DNA from: Arthrobacter sp. YN
Lineage (GTDB): Bacteria; Actinomycetota; Actinomycetes; Actinomycetales; Micrococcaceae
Direction: 5' to 3'
DNA length: 64,000 bases
NCBI RefSeq assembly: GCF_002224285.1
Contig: NZ_CP022436.1
Span: 4,588,001-4,652,000 of the forward strand
Of this stretch, positions 55,593 through 64,000 are shown piece by piece (positions within the stretch are counted from its first letter, which is position 1; each line of letters opens with the position of its first letter). The notes below the pieces were generated by a model, which made no database searches, was not told the origin of the DNA, and saw nothing but the letters and a program-made list of their open reading frames with translations. The position numbers were made by a program, and so were the translations under genes.

Positions 55593-55606
55593 CTGGTCTA
55601 GACCAG
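55593..55606. promoter_or_regulatory. DasR-type (dre) palindrome CTGGTCTAGACCAG
   Basis: A perfect 14-bp palindrome whose core TGGTCTAGACCA equals the well-known dre core bound by DasR/NagR-type GntR regulators of N-acetylglucosamine use. It lies between malic enzyme (starting at 55338) and the 3' end of a TetR gene (stop at 55620). No aminosugar gene is nearby, so the target may be malic enzyme. Confidence 0.6.
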
Positions 55607-55619
55607 AGGGCATATTCCG

Positions 55620-56228
55620 TCATTCTCCGGTCAGCAGTGAGCAGGCTTTCTTCAGATCTTTTTCAGCCTCAAACAGGGACAACCGTCGGCATCGAACGGC
55701 TTGGACAAGACCACTGACGAGGTGAAGCAGGATTCTGGCACGCACGGAATCCTTCCCGGTGTCCTTGCTGAGCGAACCCACCACTTCCTCGGACAACGCA
55801 TCGATCTCGCGCAGCAACTGTGCGGTGTCGTCGTCTTTGCCTGCAGGACGGATCAGGCAGTGCTCCACCCCCGGCTGCATGACCCTCAGATGGAAGATTT
55901 CCATCATCAACCCCGCGAGCGCGTGCCCTTTACCTTCGCGGCGACGGACGCCGTCCCGGAGCTCCCGCAGCTGCTGCCTGTACACGGCCAGCATCAGGTG
56001 GGCTGTGGAGGGAAAGTAGCGGTACAGCGTGCCGAGCGGGATATCAGCCCTGGCCGCGACATCCGAAAGGCTCAACGTATCGAACTGCCTCTGGGCAAAA
56101 CCCTCAGCCGTCTTCAGGATGCGGGCATAGCGCAGCTGCTGCCGCGGGGTGGTGGGCGCGGCAGCCATGCGGGGCAACCCCGTGGTCAGGTCAAGGGAAT
56201 ACGGTTCCAGTGAGTTTGAGGCGGGCAT
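55620..56228 (-). CDS. TetR family regulator
   Basis: A 202 aa regulator. The helix-turn-helix is ILKTAEGFAQRQFDTLSLSD then VAARADIPLGTLYRYFPSTA, followed by LMLAVYRQQLRELRDGVRRR and a helical C-terminal domain (LMMEIFHLRVMQPGVEHCLI; LLHLVSGLVQAVRCRRLS). The RILKTA-F and SLSD-AARA-IPLGTLYRYFPS pattern is like KstR-type TetR proteins of lipid or steroid catabolism, but the ligand is unknown. ATG 56228 or ATG 56168 could be the start. No divergent catabolic gene adjoins it; the neighbour to the right is the FG-GAP array. Confidence 0.85.
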   Translation of the reverse strand: MPASNSLEPYSLDLTTGLPRMAAAPTTPRQQLRYARILKTAEGFAQRQFDTLSLSDVAARADIPLGTLYRYFPSTAHLMLAVYRQQLRELRDGVRRREGKGHALAGLMMEIFHLRVMQPGVEHCLIRPAGKDDDTAQLLREIDALSEEVVGSLSKDTGKDSVRARILLHLVSGLVQAVRCRRLSLFEAEKDLKKACSLLTGE

Positions 56229-56431
56229 TTCCGGCGATCTCTTGGCAGGCTGACAAGGAAGCGGCCGGCTGGGGTCAAAGACCCGCGGCTGGCCGATCGC
56301 ATCAATGATACGGGAGCTAAATGACCGTTTCCTGAGAGCTCACCAGACAAGAAAGCGCGCACGCCGCTCCCTGCCATTGGAGCTCCGCGCACATACACTG
56401 CAGGCAGGTCTGGATCACGGGAGGAACGCAC

Positions 56432-57559
56432 TTGGGGATATTTCGACGCCGGATGGCAGCGGCGCTGCTGACCGCCGCTGTGGCGGCCATGGCACTGAGT
56501 CCGCTCCCGGCGTCGGCCGCCCAAAGCAGCGGACCCGATCCCGTCCTCAGTGGAGAGGCGTTCGTCGGCGGCAAGCTCACCGTAGACATCGGCCCGTACA
56601 CGTTCTACGGCTGCGGCGGCGGCAAGGGACCGGACTTCACCATCTACTGGACCAGGGACGGATTCCTGGTGGCCGGCGAGACCGCCCGTACTTACGCACT
56701 GCAGCCCGACGACACCGGGGCGCGGATGGCCGCCCATGCCACCGCCAGCAAGACGGCATGCAGCGGCGAATCCCTGCACAGCGACGAAACCAAACCCGTG
56801 GGCGCCGCCAACCGGGCGGCCGGGTTCACGGGCAGGAGTTACGAGTTGCTGGCCCGCGGCACCGACGGCGCGTTGCAGCTCTACGGCCGCAAGGGAACCG
56901 TGTGGGAAGCGGCCCGGACAGTGGGCTGGGGTTGGAACATCTTCAACCTGACCTTCTCGCCGGGCGACTTCAACGGCGACGGCAAGGGCGATGTGATCGC
57001 CAGGGACGCCGCCGGAACCCTGTACCTCTATGCCGGCGACGGAACCGGTGGCTGGAAACCGGCACAGACCATTGGCAAGGGCTGGAACGTCTTCGACACG
57101 ATTGTGAGCCCCGGAGACTTCAACGGCGATGGCCACAACGACGTCCTGGCCCGCGAACCAGGTGGCGCCCTCTACCTGTACCCGGGCAATGGTTCCGGAG
57201 GCTGGTTGGCGAGGACCGCCGTCGGGCAGGGCTGGCAGATGATGGATGCGCTGCTGACGCCGGGGGACTTCAACGGCGACGGCAACGTGGATGTGCTGGC
57301 ACGGGACCGCGGCGGCTATCTCTATTTCTACGGCGGCAACGGTGCCGGCGGATGGACGAGGTCATGGTTGATCGGGGTCGGCTGGAACGCGCTGAAAGCA
57401 GCGGGTGCCGCCGGGGACTTCGACAATGACGGCTTCAACGATGTCTATGGCGTCGATCAGCAGGGTCGGTTGGTGATCTACTACGGCAACGGGCGCACCG
57501 GCTGGCGCGGGTCTGAGATCGCCGGTCATGGTTGGAACGGATTCTCAGCGATCTTCTAG
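56432..57559 (+). CDS. Secreted FG-GAP repeat protein 1
   Basis: A 375 aa secreted protein starting at TTG 56432 with GGGAGGAA eight bases upstream. A signal peptide (MAAALLTAAVAAMALSPLPA then SAA) is followed by an Ig-like domain with a Cys pair (TFYGCGGGKGPDFTIYWTRD ... TACSGES) and five FG-GAP blades. Four calcium-loop motifs of type GDFNGDGxxD are visible, each with ARDxxGxLYLYxGNGxGGW and GxGWNxF. It ends HGWNGFSAIF, mid-repeat, so the last strand may close the propeller. Function is unknown; adhesion or ligand binding at the surface is likely. It heads a five-gene paralogue array. Confidence 0.87.
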   Translation: MGIFRRRMAAALLTAAVAAMALSPLPASAAQSSGPDPVLSGEAFVGGKLTVDIGPYTFYGCGGGKGPDFTIYWTRDGFLVAGETARTYALQPDDTGARMAAHATASKTACSGESLHSDETKPVGAANRAAGFTGRSYELLARGTDGALQLYGRKGTVWEAARTVGWGWNIFNLTFSPGDFNGDGKGDVIARDAAGTLYLYAGDGTGGWKPAQTIGKGWNVFDTIVSPGDFNGDGHNDVLAREPGGALYLYPGNGSGGWLARTAVGQGWQMMDALLTPGDFNGDGNVDVLARDRGGYLYFYGGNGAGGWTRSWLIGVGWNALKAAGAAGDFDNDGFNDVYGVDQQGRLVIYYGNGRTGWRGSEIAGHGWNGFSAIF

Positions 57560-57610
57560 AGAAAACCCCCGCGCGGTAGAATTAGCCCCATAAAGTCTGG
57601 GGAGGACATC

Positions 57611-58759
57611 ATGAACGCACCAACGCGCCCTACGTCAGGTGTGCGCCGGGTGGTGGCTGGCATTGCAGCGGCGGTCGTCGCCGCACTCGCCTTCGCGCCG
57701 GCACCCGCCATGGCAACCATGGATCCCTCGAATCCCGTGATTCATGGTGCACCGTTTGTTGGCTCAACACTCACGCTTGAGATCGATCCTGCTTCCTACC
57801 GAGGCTGCGGCGCCGCGGCCGGCCCGGACTACGGCATTTACTGGACCCGCGACGGAGTTCGGGCCCAGGACCACTGGGCATGGTGGACTTACACGCTCGA
57901 TGAATCCGATCGCGGCAAGACCATCGCAGCCCATGTCGTGGCCAGTCAGAACGGGTGCGAGCCACTGGAAGTCTCCAGCGAAGAGACCGCCCCGATCTCC
58001 GCCTCCAACAGGGCGAACGGCTTCACCGGGCGCGGCGCATATGAGATGCTCGCCCGCCGCGCCGACGGCACCCTCATGATGTATCCCCGCGTCAACAACG
58101 CCTGGGAATCCGCCAGGACAGTGGGACCGGGCTGGAACGGTTTCGGAACTGTGGTGTCCCCCGGCGATTTCAACGGCGATGGCGCCAACGACATCTTGGC
58201 CAAGGATTCGGCCGGCAACCTCTTCCTTTACGCGGGAACGGGCAACGGCGGCTTCCTCGCCGGGCGCCAGGTAGGCAGCGGCTGGAACGCCTTCAACTCG
58301 ATCGTTTCCCCCGGCGACTTCAACGGCGACGGCACCAACGACCTGCTGGCCCGCGACGCCGGCGGCCTCCTCTACCTCTACCCTGGCAACGGAAACGGCG
58401 GCTGGCTCACCCGCTCCGTGGTGGGCAGCGGATGGAACGTGGTCAACAAAATCATCACCCCCGGCGACTTCAACGGCGATCACAACGTGGACATCCTGGC
58501 ACGCGACGCCGCAGGAGCCTTGCGCCTGTATAAGGGCAACGGGGCGGGCGGCTGGGCCGGCATGTCGGTGGTCGGCCAAGGCTGGGGCGGCATGCCTACC
58601 ATTGGCGCGGCCGGCGACATTGACGGCAACGGCAACGTGGACGTCTACGCGGTGGACGGCTCCGGCCAACTGCTCGCCTACTACGGCGACGGCGACGGCG
58701 GCTGGAACGGCGCCGGTGCCATCGGTTGGGGCTGGGGCGGTTTCAACGCAGTCTTCTAA
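57611..58759 (+). CDS. Secreted FG-GAP repeat protein 2
   Basis: A 382 aa paralogue of the preceding protein, starting at ATG 57611 with GGGGAGGA seven bases upstream. Signal peptide VVAGIAAAVVAALAFAPAPA then MATMD. The Ig-like domain (IHGAPFVGSTLTLEIDPASY; YRGCGAAAGPDYGIYWTRDG; SQNGCEPLEVSS) matches protein 1 closely. Blades contain GDFNGDGANDILAKD, GDFNGDGTNDLLARD, GDFNGDHNVDILARD and GDIDGNGNVDVYAVD. It ends IGWGWGGFNAVF. It follows protein 1 after 51 bases and looks like a direct duplication of it. Confidence 0.88.
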   Translation: MNAPTRPTSGVRRVVAGIAAAVVAALAFAPAPAMATMDPSNPVIHGAPFVGSTLTLEIDPASYRGCGAAAGPDYGIYWTRDGVRAQDHWAWWTYTLDESDRGKTIAAHVVASQNGCEPLEVSSEETAPISASNRANGFTGRGAYEMLARRADGTLMMYPRVNNAWESARTVGPGWNGFGTVVSPGDFNGDGANDILAKDSAGNLFLYAGTGNGGFLAGRQVGSGWNAFNSIVSPGDFNGDGTNDLLARDAGGLLYLYPGNGNGGWLTRSVVGSGWNVVNKIITPGDFNGDHNVDILARDAAGALRLYKGNGAGGWAGMSVVGQGWGGMPTIGAAGDIDGNGNVDVYAVDGSGQLLAYYGDGDGGWNGAGAIGWGWGGFNAVF

Positions 58760-58774
58760 GACTTGGGGGATTCC

Positions 58775-60628
58775 ATGACATTGCATTCTTCCGCCCTGAC
58801 TTCCCGACGTCCGCTGCGGCCGGGTTTACATCTCCTTCTGGCCATTCTCCTGTGCGTCGCCCTCGCCATCGCGGTTCCGCCGCCCGGCGCCAAAGCAGCA
58901 GGCCCTGCGCCGCTGCCTACTGTGGTGACGCGGACTTCACCCGCCACCGTGGTCCCCGGCAATACCATCTCCCTCTCCTTCACCCTAAGCGGGCCGGCCC
59001 AGGAAGTGGGATTCGCGTACGTCAACGAGGACACGCTGGAGCAGGCCATTCTCTACGGACCCACCAGCGCAGCTCCGGGACCCTACAGTGCGCAGGCCAA
59101 GGTGCCTGTCAACGGAAGCGCGTTCAAACGCACGGGCCGGTACAAACTCCTCAGCGTCAACATTGTGCTTCCTGCGGGCCAAGGATCCGTGCGCTACAGC
59201 CGTGACGGCAACATCCTCTTCCTGAGCCAAGGTCTCGAAGCGCCGACGCAGCGGCCCGGCGCCCTGGACGGCGTCGACTTCGCCGTCAACAACCCCAATT
59301 TCCCCCTCATCGACAACCCCAATACCAAAACACCAGTCGTGTCCGGAGTGGCCCGCTACGACCAAGTTTTGACCACTGACAACGGCACCTGGACCTACCC
59401 GCCCACCGGCTTCGCCTACCAGTGGCTGCGGAACGGCCAACCCATCGCCGGCGCTACCGTCAACAGCTACCGGGTGGCCGAAGCCGACCTGGACCAGACC
59501 CTGTCCGTCCGCGTCACGGCCACCCGGGCAGGATACCGGGCTGTGTCGGCATCCTCCCTGCCGCTCACCCCCACCTCCCCCATCACCGCAACCGCCCCTG
59601 CGCTCCAAGGCAAGCTGACCGTTGGAGAAAAACTCACGGGTGTCTTCAACGAAGGCAGCGTCTCCACCGGGACAGCCGGCGGCGCCGTCAGCGTCAAGTA
59701 CGAATGGGTGCGGAACGGTACCCCGATCAACGGAGCCACCGCCAAAACCTACACGCTGACCGCTGCCGACCGTGGCGCCGTCGTCGGCTTCCGCGCGGTA
59801 GTCCAGGCCGGCAATCCGCCCACGGCCACGCGCCCGTTCACGGTGTACAGCCGCACCGTAGTGCGGAACAAGGCCCACACAGCAGGGTTCGACGCCGGTA
59901 CCTCCTTGGATCTGTTCGCCCGGAACGCCGCGGCGAACCTTCTCCTCTACCCAACAGATGGCGCCGGACGATGGCAAGGGGCGAAGACCATCGGGTATGG
60001 CTGGGATGTTTTCGACCTCGTGTTCAACGCCGGCGACTTCAACGGCGACGGGTTCAACGACGTCCTGGCACGCGACGAGGCCGGCACCCTGTTCCTCTAC
60101 CCCGGCAACGGGACAGGCGGCTGGCTGCCGCGTAAGGAAGTCGGCTGGGGTTGGGACGTCTTTGACTCCGTCATTGCTTCCGGCGACTTCTCAGGGGACG
60201 GCGCCAACGACCTCCTGGCCCGGACCCCTGCCGGAGCTCTGGTCCTCTACCCCGGGAACGGCGTGGGCGGTTTCCGCTCGCCGGGCGCAGTCGGCCAGGG
60301 CTGGGATGCCCTCAGCCAAGTCTTCTCCCCCGGCGATTTCGACGGCGACGGCAACCCCGACGTCATGGGCCGCGACAATGCCGGAAACCTCCGCCTCTAC
60401 GGCGGCAACGGCAGCGGCGGCTGGACCACTGCACGGTCCATCGGCACCGGCTGGAATGTCATTTCGCTTATCGGCGGCGCAGGAGACTTCAACGGCGACG
60501 GCTTCAACGATGTCTGGGCCATCGACTCCGCCGGGCAGCTGAACATGTATTACGGCAGTGGCAGCGGCGGCTGGAAGGGCGCTGGCGTTGTTGGCTGGGG
60601 ATGGGGCGGATTCACGGCGGTGTTCTAA
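58775..60628 (+). CDS. Secreted FG-GAP repeat protein 3, with Ig-like domains
   Basis: A 617 aa secreted protein from ATG 58775 (MTLHSSALTSRR), with TTGGGGGA just upstream. The signal peptide has LHLLLAILLCVALAIAVPPP then GAKAA. The N-terminal region includes a beta domain (TRTSPATVVPGNTISLSFTL) and two Ig-like domains with the pattern YQWLRNGQPIAGATVNSYRV and YEWVRNGTPINGATAKTYTL. Residues about 370-617 are the FG-GAP propeller with four calcium-loop motifs (GDFNGDGFND, GDFSGDGAND, GDFDGDGNPD, GDFNGDGFND). It ends VGWGWGGFTAVF. Only 15 bases separate it from protein 2. Confidence 0.87.
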   Translation: MTLHSSALTSRRPLRPGLHLLLAILLCVALAIAVPPPGAKAAGPAPLPTVVTRTSPATVVPGNTISLSFTLSGPAQEVGFAYVNEDTLEQAILYGPTSAAPGPYSAQAKVPVNGSAFKRTGRYKLLSVNIVLPAGQGSVRYSRDGNILFLSQGLEAPTQRPGALDGVDFAVNNPNFPLIDNPNTKTPVVSGVARYDQVLTTDNGTWTYPPTGFAYQWLRNGQPIAGATVNSYRVAEADLDQTLSVRVTATRAGYRAVSASSLPLTPTSPITATAPALQGKLTVGEKLTGVFNEGSVSTGTAGGAVSVKYEWVRNGTPINGATAKTYTLTAADRGAVVGFRAVVQAGNPPTATRPFTVYSRTVVRNKAHTAGFDAGTSLDLFARNAAANLLLYPTDGAGRWQGAKTIGYGWDVFDLVFNAGDFNGDGFNDVLARDEAGTLFLYPGNGTGGWLPRKEVGWGWDVFDSVIASGDFSGDGANDLLARTPAGALVLYPGNGVGGFRSPGAVGQGWDALSQVFSPGDFDGDGNPDVMGRDNAGNLRLYGGNGSGGWTTARSIGTGWNVISLIGGAGDFNGDGFNDVWAIDSAGQLNMYYGSGSGGWKGAGVVGWGWGGFTAVF

Positions 60629-60781
60629 GCCGGTTTTGGTTGAGTTTGGGCTTTGACGCACGACACATTTGAGCGAATAACGATAATCCAATCCCAATAG
60701 CTGTACCTGGTGAGGCCGGGCTGTATTCTCATCTCAATTGGCCTCGACAGGCCGCTCTGGTCTGCACCTTTTGGGGGAATC

Positions 60782-62986
60782 TTGGGGTCTCATTCTGCTC
60801 TGCGCTTTCGCGCTGCGTCCACCGCTGTTCGAGCGCTCCTCATGGCGCTGGCTTTTACGTTGGCATTCGTCGTCTTGACCCCCATTTCACCCGCCGTGGC
60901 TGCTACACCGGTCCTCTCTACTTTTGCGCGGACATCCCCTGCAACGGTCGACGCCGGCGCTCCAGTCAGCTTTTCCTTCACCACCTCCGCTGCGGTCAAG
61001 CGTGTTGAGGTTGGGCTGCGGAGTGCTGCGGGAACGCACATTCTGGCCTGGACCTCCGCCGGAGCCAAGGCCGGGACTGTGGCCGGCGTTGCTTCCCCGT
61101 CCTCGTGGCCGAACGGCACGATCGAGGTCAGCTACGTCCAGGTGATCACCACTGTGGGCGCCTCACAGGTGTACTACCGAGGCGGTGGCGTCTACCCGCC
61201 CGGCACGGGCACTTCGCCATTTGGCGATCCCGCGGCGCAAGACTTCAAGATCAAGAACCCGATGCTGCCCTACGTTGCGCCTGTCCCTACGTCGCTTGTG
61301 CCGGCCAAAGCCACCTTCGCTCCCGGGCAGACCGCCGGAGTCCAGGTCAAGCTCTCCCAGCTTGCCCAGTCAGTCCGGCTGATCTACCGCGACGCTTCCG
61401 AGGTCACCACCTTCGAGCTGGCGTGGACTGGCACCCCTGCGCCTGGGCCCCAAACCGTCACGGCAACGGGTGCGGTCACTGCCGCCCAAGCTTCCGGCGG
61501 GTACACCCTGGAGCGCGTCGAGGTCACGTACTTCGATGGGCTGGCCAAGGACTCCTACCTTCGCGATGGCACGCTGGAGCGGACATCACCTGTTCCCTTG
61601 GGTACCGCCGTGCGGGTAAAACTTGCTACCGGCGATTTCGTGGTGAGCAACCCTGCAAAGGTGCTGCCCAAGCTGAGTCCTTCCGTGGCGCCGAGAGTTG
61701 CGGGGGATCTGGTTCCCAATACGATCCTCAGTATCCAGCGTGGAACATGGCCCGTAGAACCGTCATTCTCGGAAATCCAGTGGTACCGGAACGGCACTCC
61801 CATCGACTACGCCACCAAGGACACCTACCAGTCCAACATGTACGACGATCCCGCAAACATGATCTGGGTCAAGATGACCGCGCGGGCTGCCGGATACCTC
61901 CCCGCCAGCGTCTCAACGTTGGCATTCGGGCCGATGCCCCGCCGGGTCTGGGTCAGCAACCTGCGCATCACCGGTGACGCGTCAGTGGGCGGCGTCCTCC
62001 ATTTGGAGCATGGTGCCGCCGGCGTCGACCCCGAGGGCGGCCAGGCCAGCTACACCTACGTCTGGAAACGCAACGGCACTCCTATTCCAGGCGCCACCTC
62101 CCGGGACTACCGGACCACCCTGGCGGACAAGGGAATCATCATCACTGCAGGGGTAACAGCCCGCTTCGATGCAGGCTCGGCCATTACCGAGGTTGTTGAC
62201 CTTGTGGGACCGTTGGCAAACAAGACCCGCGGCAAGGGCTTCAACGCAGACGGCACGGGGGACATTTTCGCCCGGGATACCGGCGGTAACCTGTGGCTGT
62301 ACCCCAGCAACGGCAGCGGCGGCTGGTTGCCCGCCCAAAAAATCGGCCAAGGCTGGAACGGGTTCAACTCGCTCTTCTCCCCTGGCGACTTCGACGGCGA
62401 CGGAAACGTTGACGTCATGGCCCGCGATGGTGCCGGACGACTCTTCCTCTACCAGGGCAATGGCCAGGGCGGCTGGCTTCGATCGTTCCAGATCGGTCAA
62501 GGCTGGGGGTCGGTCAAGGACATCGTGGCACCGGGCGATTTCAACGGTGACGGCACCGCAGACCTTATTGCCCGGGATGCTTCGAACACCATGGTGATGT
62601 ATCCCGGAAATGGACGTGGTGGCTTCCTGACTCCTTACACACTCAGTGGCGGGTGGGGCGATTTTAATGCCTTCATCTCTCCGTCGTCGCGTTCCATCTT
62701 CGCCCGTGACAACTCAGGCAACCTCCGGTCCTATAGCGGCTCCGGAAATGGATACTTCCACGAAAACGCATGGACGCCCAACGTCTTCGGCGCTTATGCG
62801 GGCTATGGCTGGGAAGGTTTCAGCCGGATCGGCGCACCCGGAGATTTTGACAGTGACGGGGTCCCTGAGGTGTACGGGATCCACCCCGATGGACGGCTCA
62901 CCATGTTCTACGGGTTGGGCCATATCGCCCTCAAGCGCCAAGCGACCATCGGCTGGGGCTGGAACTCGTTTAACTCCGTCTTCTAG
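60782..62986 (+). CDS. Secreted FG-GAP repeat protein 4, with Ig-like domains
   Basis: A 734 aa secreted protein. I chose TTG 60782, which has GGGGGAATC directly in front and gives a good signal peptide (LLMALAFTLAFVVLTPISPA then VAATP). Two beta domains of the TRTSPATV type (FARTSPATVDAGAPVSFSFT and LVPAKATFAPGQTAGVQVKL) are followed by Ig-like domains (IQWYRNGTPIDYATKDTY; YVWKRNGTPIPGATSRDY) and an FG-GAP propeller. One blade has lost its calcium loop (FNAFISPSSRSIFARDNSGN) and the last has GDFDSDGVPEVYGI. It ends IGWGWNSFNSVF. Codon use and layout follow protein 3. Confidence 0.86.
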   Translation: MGSHSALRFRAASTAVRALLMALAFTLAFVVLTPISPAVAATPVLSTFARTSPATVDAGAPVSFSFTTSAAVKRVEVGLRSAAGTHILAWTSAGAKAGTVAGVASPSSWPNGTIEVSYVQVITTVGASQVYYRGGGVYPPGTGTSPFGDPAAQDFKIKNPMLPYVAPVPTSLVPAKATFAPGQTAGVQVKLSQLAQSVRLIYRDASEVTTFELAWTGTPAPGPQTVTATGAVTAAQASGGYTLERVEVTYFDGLAKDSYLRDGTLERTSPVPLGTAVRVKLATGDFVVSNPAKVLPKLSPSVAPRVAGDLVPNTILSIQRGTWPVEPSFSEIQWYRNGTPIDYATKDTYQSNMYDDPANMIWVKMTARAAGYLPASVSTLAFGPMPRRVWVSNLRITGDASVGGVLHLEHGAAGVDPEGGQASYTYVWKRNGTPIPGATSRDYRTTLADKGIIITAGVTARFDAGSAITEVVDLVGPLANKTRGKGFNADGTGDIFARDTGGNLWLYPSNGSGGWLPAQKIGQGWNGFNSLFSPGDFDGDGNVDVMARDGAGRLFLYQGNGQGGWLRSFQIGQGWGSVKDIVAPGDFNGDGTADLIARDASNTMVMYPGNGRGGFLTPYTLSGGWGDFNAFISPSSRSIFARDNSGNLRSYSGSGNGYFHENAWTPNVFGAYAGYGWEGFSRIGAPGDFDSDGVPEVYGIHPDGRLTMFYGLGHIALKRQATIGWGWNSFNSVF

Positions 62987-63027
62987 CCATGCCCACAACC
63001 ACTTCACACCATTCGGGGGAAGACGTC

Positions 63028-64000
63028 ATGACCACTCGCACCGTTGCAGGGCTAAGCCCCACCAAACTCCGCCCTCTGGCTGCCTTGCTGGGAGTCCTCC
63101 TGGCTGCGATGCTGTTGGCGCCGGCCTCGCTCCAGCCTGCGGCAGCGGCTGAAGACCCTGTTCCGAAGATCGTTTCCGCCCAACGGGTATCCACCCCCAC
63201 GGTTGCTGTGGGGGCCACCGTGAAGATCGCCTTTACCCTGGCGCAGCGGGCCCAACGCGTCGAGTTCCGGTACACCGACGAATCCCATGTCACCGAACAC
63301 CGCGTCATTTGGTCGGGGACACCCGCCGCCGGGCCACTGACAGCGACCGCCTCGGCCGCCGTGGCAGCCGATACCTACTTCAACGGCACCCACACGCTGC
63401 AGAGTGTGATCATCACCTACGGCCAACGAATGCTCACCTACAACCGTGGCTCCACCTACGAAGAGGTGCTCCCTGTTGCCTGGGAAACCTTGGACTTCAC
63501 GGTCAGCAATCCCGCCAACGTCCTTGTTCCCAACGACAACATCACCCTGCCGGCTCTCGGGATCCGGAAAGAAGCGGGCTACTCCTATCCTGCCTTCGAC
63601 GTCAACCACGGAACGTGGTCCGCGCCGCCGTCGTCCTATACGTACGAATGGTTCCGCGACGGCGTCTTCAAGTCCTCCGGCAGCAACTGGTTCGATGTTT
63701 CGGACAAGTACGCGGGAACCGGGTCCGGGCTCACGCTGAAACTCACCGCCCTGGCAGCCGGGCACCTTCCCGAGACCGTCGAGACCAAGCCGTTCTACCT
63801 GGCCGCCGCCGCGGACCCGGTGGTCTCCGGCTATCCAGGGGTGCGGGGGTCCGTGAAGGCAGTGTTTGATCCCTCCACCATCAAGGGACTCCCCGCGGGA
63901 GCGAAACCAACTGTCAGCTACCAATGGCTCCTGAACATTGCCGATCCCATCCCTTCGGCCACAGGGGCCAGCTACAGCCCTCAGCCCTTAGATGCCGGCA
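63028..64000 (+). CDS. Secreted Ig-like/FG-GAP-type protein 5 (partial)
   Basis: The gene starts at ATG 63028 with GGGGGAAGA seven bases upstream and runs off the right edge after 324 codons. The signal peptide contains LAALLGVLLAAMLLAPASLQ then PAAAAED. The first domain (IVSAQRVSTPTVAVGATVKI) resembles the N-terminal domains of proteins 3 and 4, and Ig-like domains follow (YTYEWFRDGVFKSSGSNWFD; VSYQWLLNIADPIPSATGAS). FG-GAP blades have not been reached inside the window, so that part is predicted from its paralogues. It follows protein 4 after 41 bases. Confidence 0.8.
   Translation, partial: MTTRTVAGLSPTKLRPLAALLGVLLAAMLLAPASLQPAAAAEDPVPKIVSAQRVSTPTVAVGATVKIAFTLAQRAQRVEFRYTDESHVTEHRVIWSGTPAAGPLTATASAAVAADTYFNGTHTLQSVIITYGQRMLTYNRGSTYEEVLPVAWETLDFTVSNPANVLVPNDNITLPALGIRKEAGYSYPAFDVNHGTWSAPPSSYTYEWFRDGVFKSSGSNWFDVSDKYAGTGSGLTLKLTALAAGHLPETVETKPFYLAAAADPVVSGYPGVRGSVKAVFDPSTIKGLPAGAKPTVSYQWLLNIADPIPSATGASYSPQPLDAG

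Noticed and set aside
56186..58786. Minus-strand open frames of 316 and 340 codons
   Set aside because: Both are reverse-strand shadows of the repetitive FG-GAP genes and mirror their periodicity.

Overview
The window is about 64 kb of high-GC actinobacterial chromosome. The gene content points to a soil member of the Micrococcaceae, probably Arthrobacter or Paenarthrobacter: a glyA-soxBDAG-sdaA-purU one-carbon operon, DUF6318, DUF3817, DUF4383 and LtrA family proteins, many GntR/FCD regulators beside catabolic genes, and secreted FG-GAP proteins. The genus is inferred from gene content only. I see no rRNA, tRNA, transposase, integrase, phage gene or CRISPR array, and no gap between genes exceeds 300 bases.

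Layout, left to right. (1) 1-5887, minus strand: jetA, jetB and jetC of a Wadjet (JetABCD) anti-plasmid SMC system; jetC is cut by the left edge only a few residues from its expected end, and jetD should lie just outside. (2) 6-17 kb: housekeeping and accessory genes (small membrane proteins, an acyl-CoA dehydrogenase, an SEC-C protein, a flavin reductase facing an aldo/keto reductase, a sulfite-oxidase-like molybdoenzyme, an S4 protein, a DUF6318 lipoprotein beside a secreted PKD protein, a frameshifted DUF3817 gene, a 2H phosphoesterase and a GIY-YIG-like protein). (3) 17.3-22.2 kb: an asparagine/aspartate utilisation cluster (GntR regulator, asparaginase with a frameshift, aspartase, permease). 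(4) 22.3-29.6 kb: a complete non-phosphorylating L-fucose pathway (GntR regulator, fucosidase, mutarotase, dehydrogenase, lactonase, dehydratase, keto-deoxy-fuconate dehydrogenase, diketo-acid hydrolase) with a candidate shared operator. (5) 29.7-44.3 kb: a GNAT-AAA+ fusion ATPase, LtrA, an HD hydrolase, SDR/TetR and LysE/Lrp pairs, a class C serine hydrolase, GluQ-RS, an ArsR-AHSA1 pair, and a NarL-type two-component system. (6) 43.6-53.4 kb: a GntR regulator facing the glycine/sarcosine one-carbon operon. Sarcosine oxidase makes glycine and methylene-THF, GlyA makes serine, SdaA makes pyruvate, and PurU recycles formyl-THF. (7) 53.4-56.2 kb: a DUF456 protein, malic enzyme with an upstream DasR-type palindrome, and a TetR regulator. 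(8) 56.4-64 kb: five tandem, same-strand secreted proteins with FG-GAP (calcium-loop beta-propeller) repeats; the last is cut by the right edge.

The items most worth following up are the Wadjet locus with its long acidic JetB tails, the GNAT-AAA+ fusion, the FG-GAP paralogue array, the fucose regulon operator, several long intergenic palindromes, and two single-base frameshifts that may be decay or sequencing errors.
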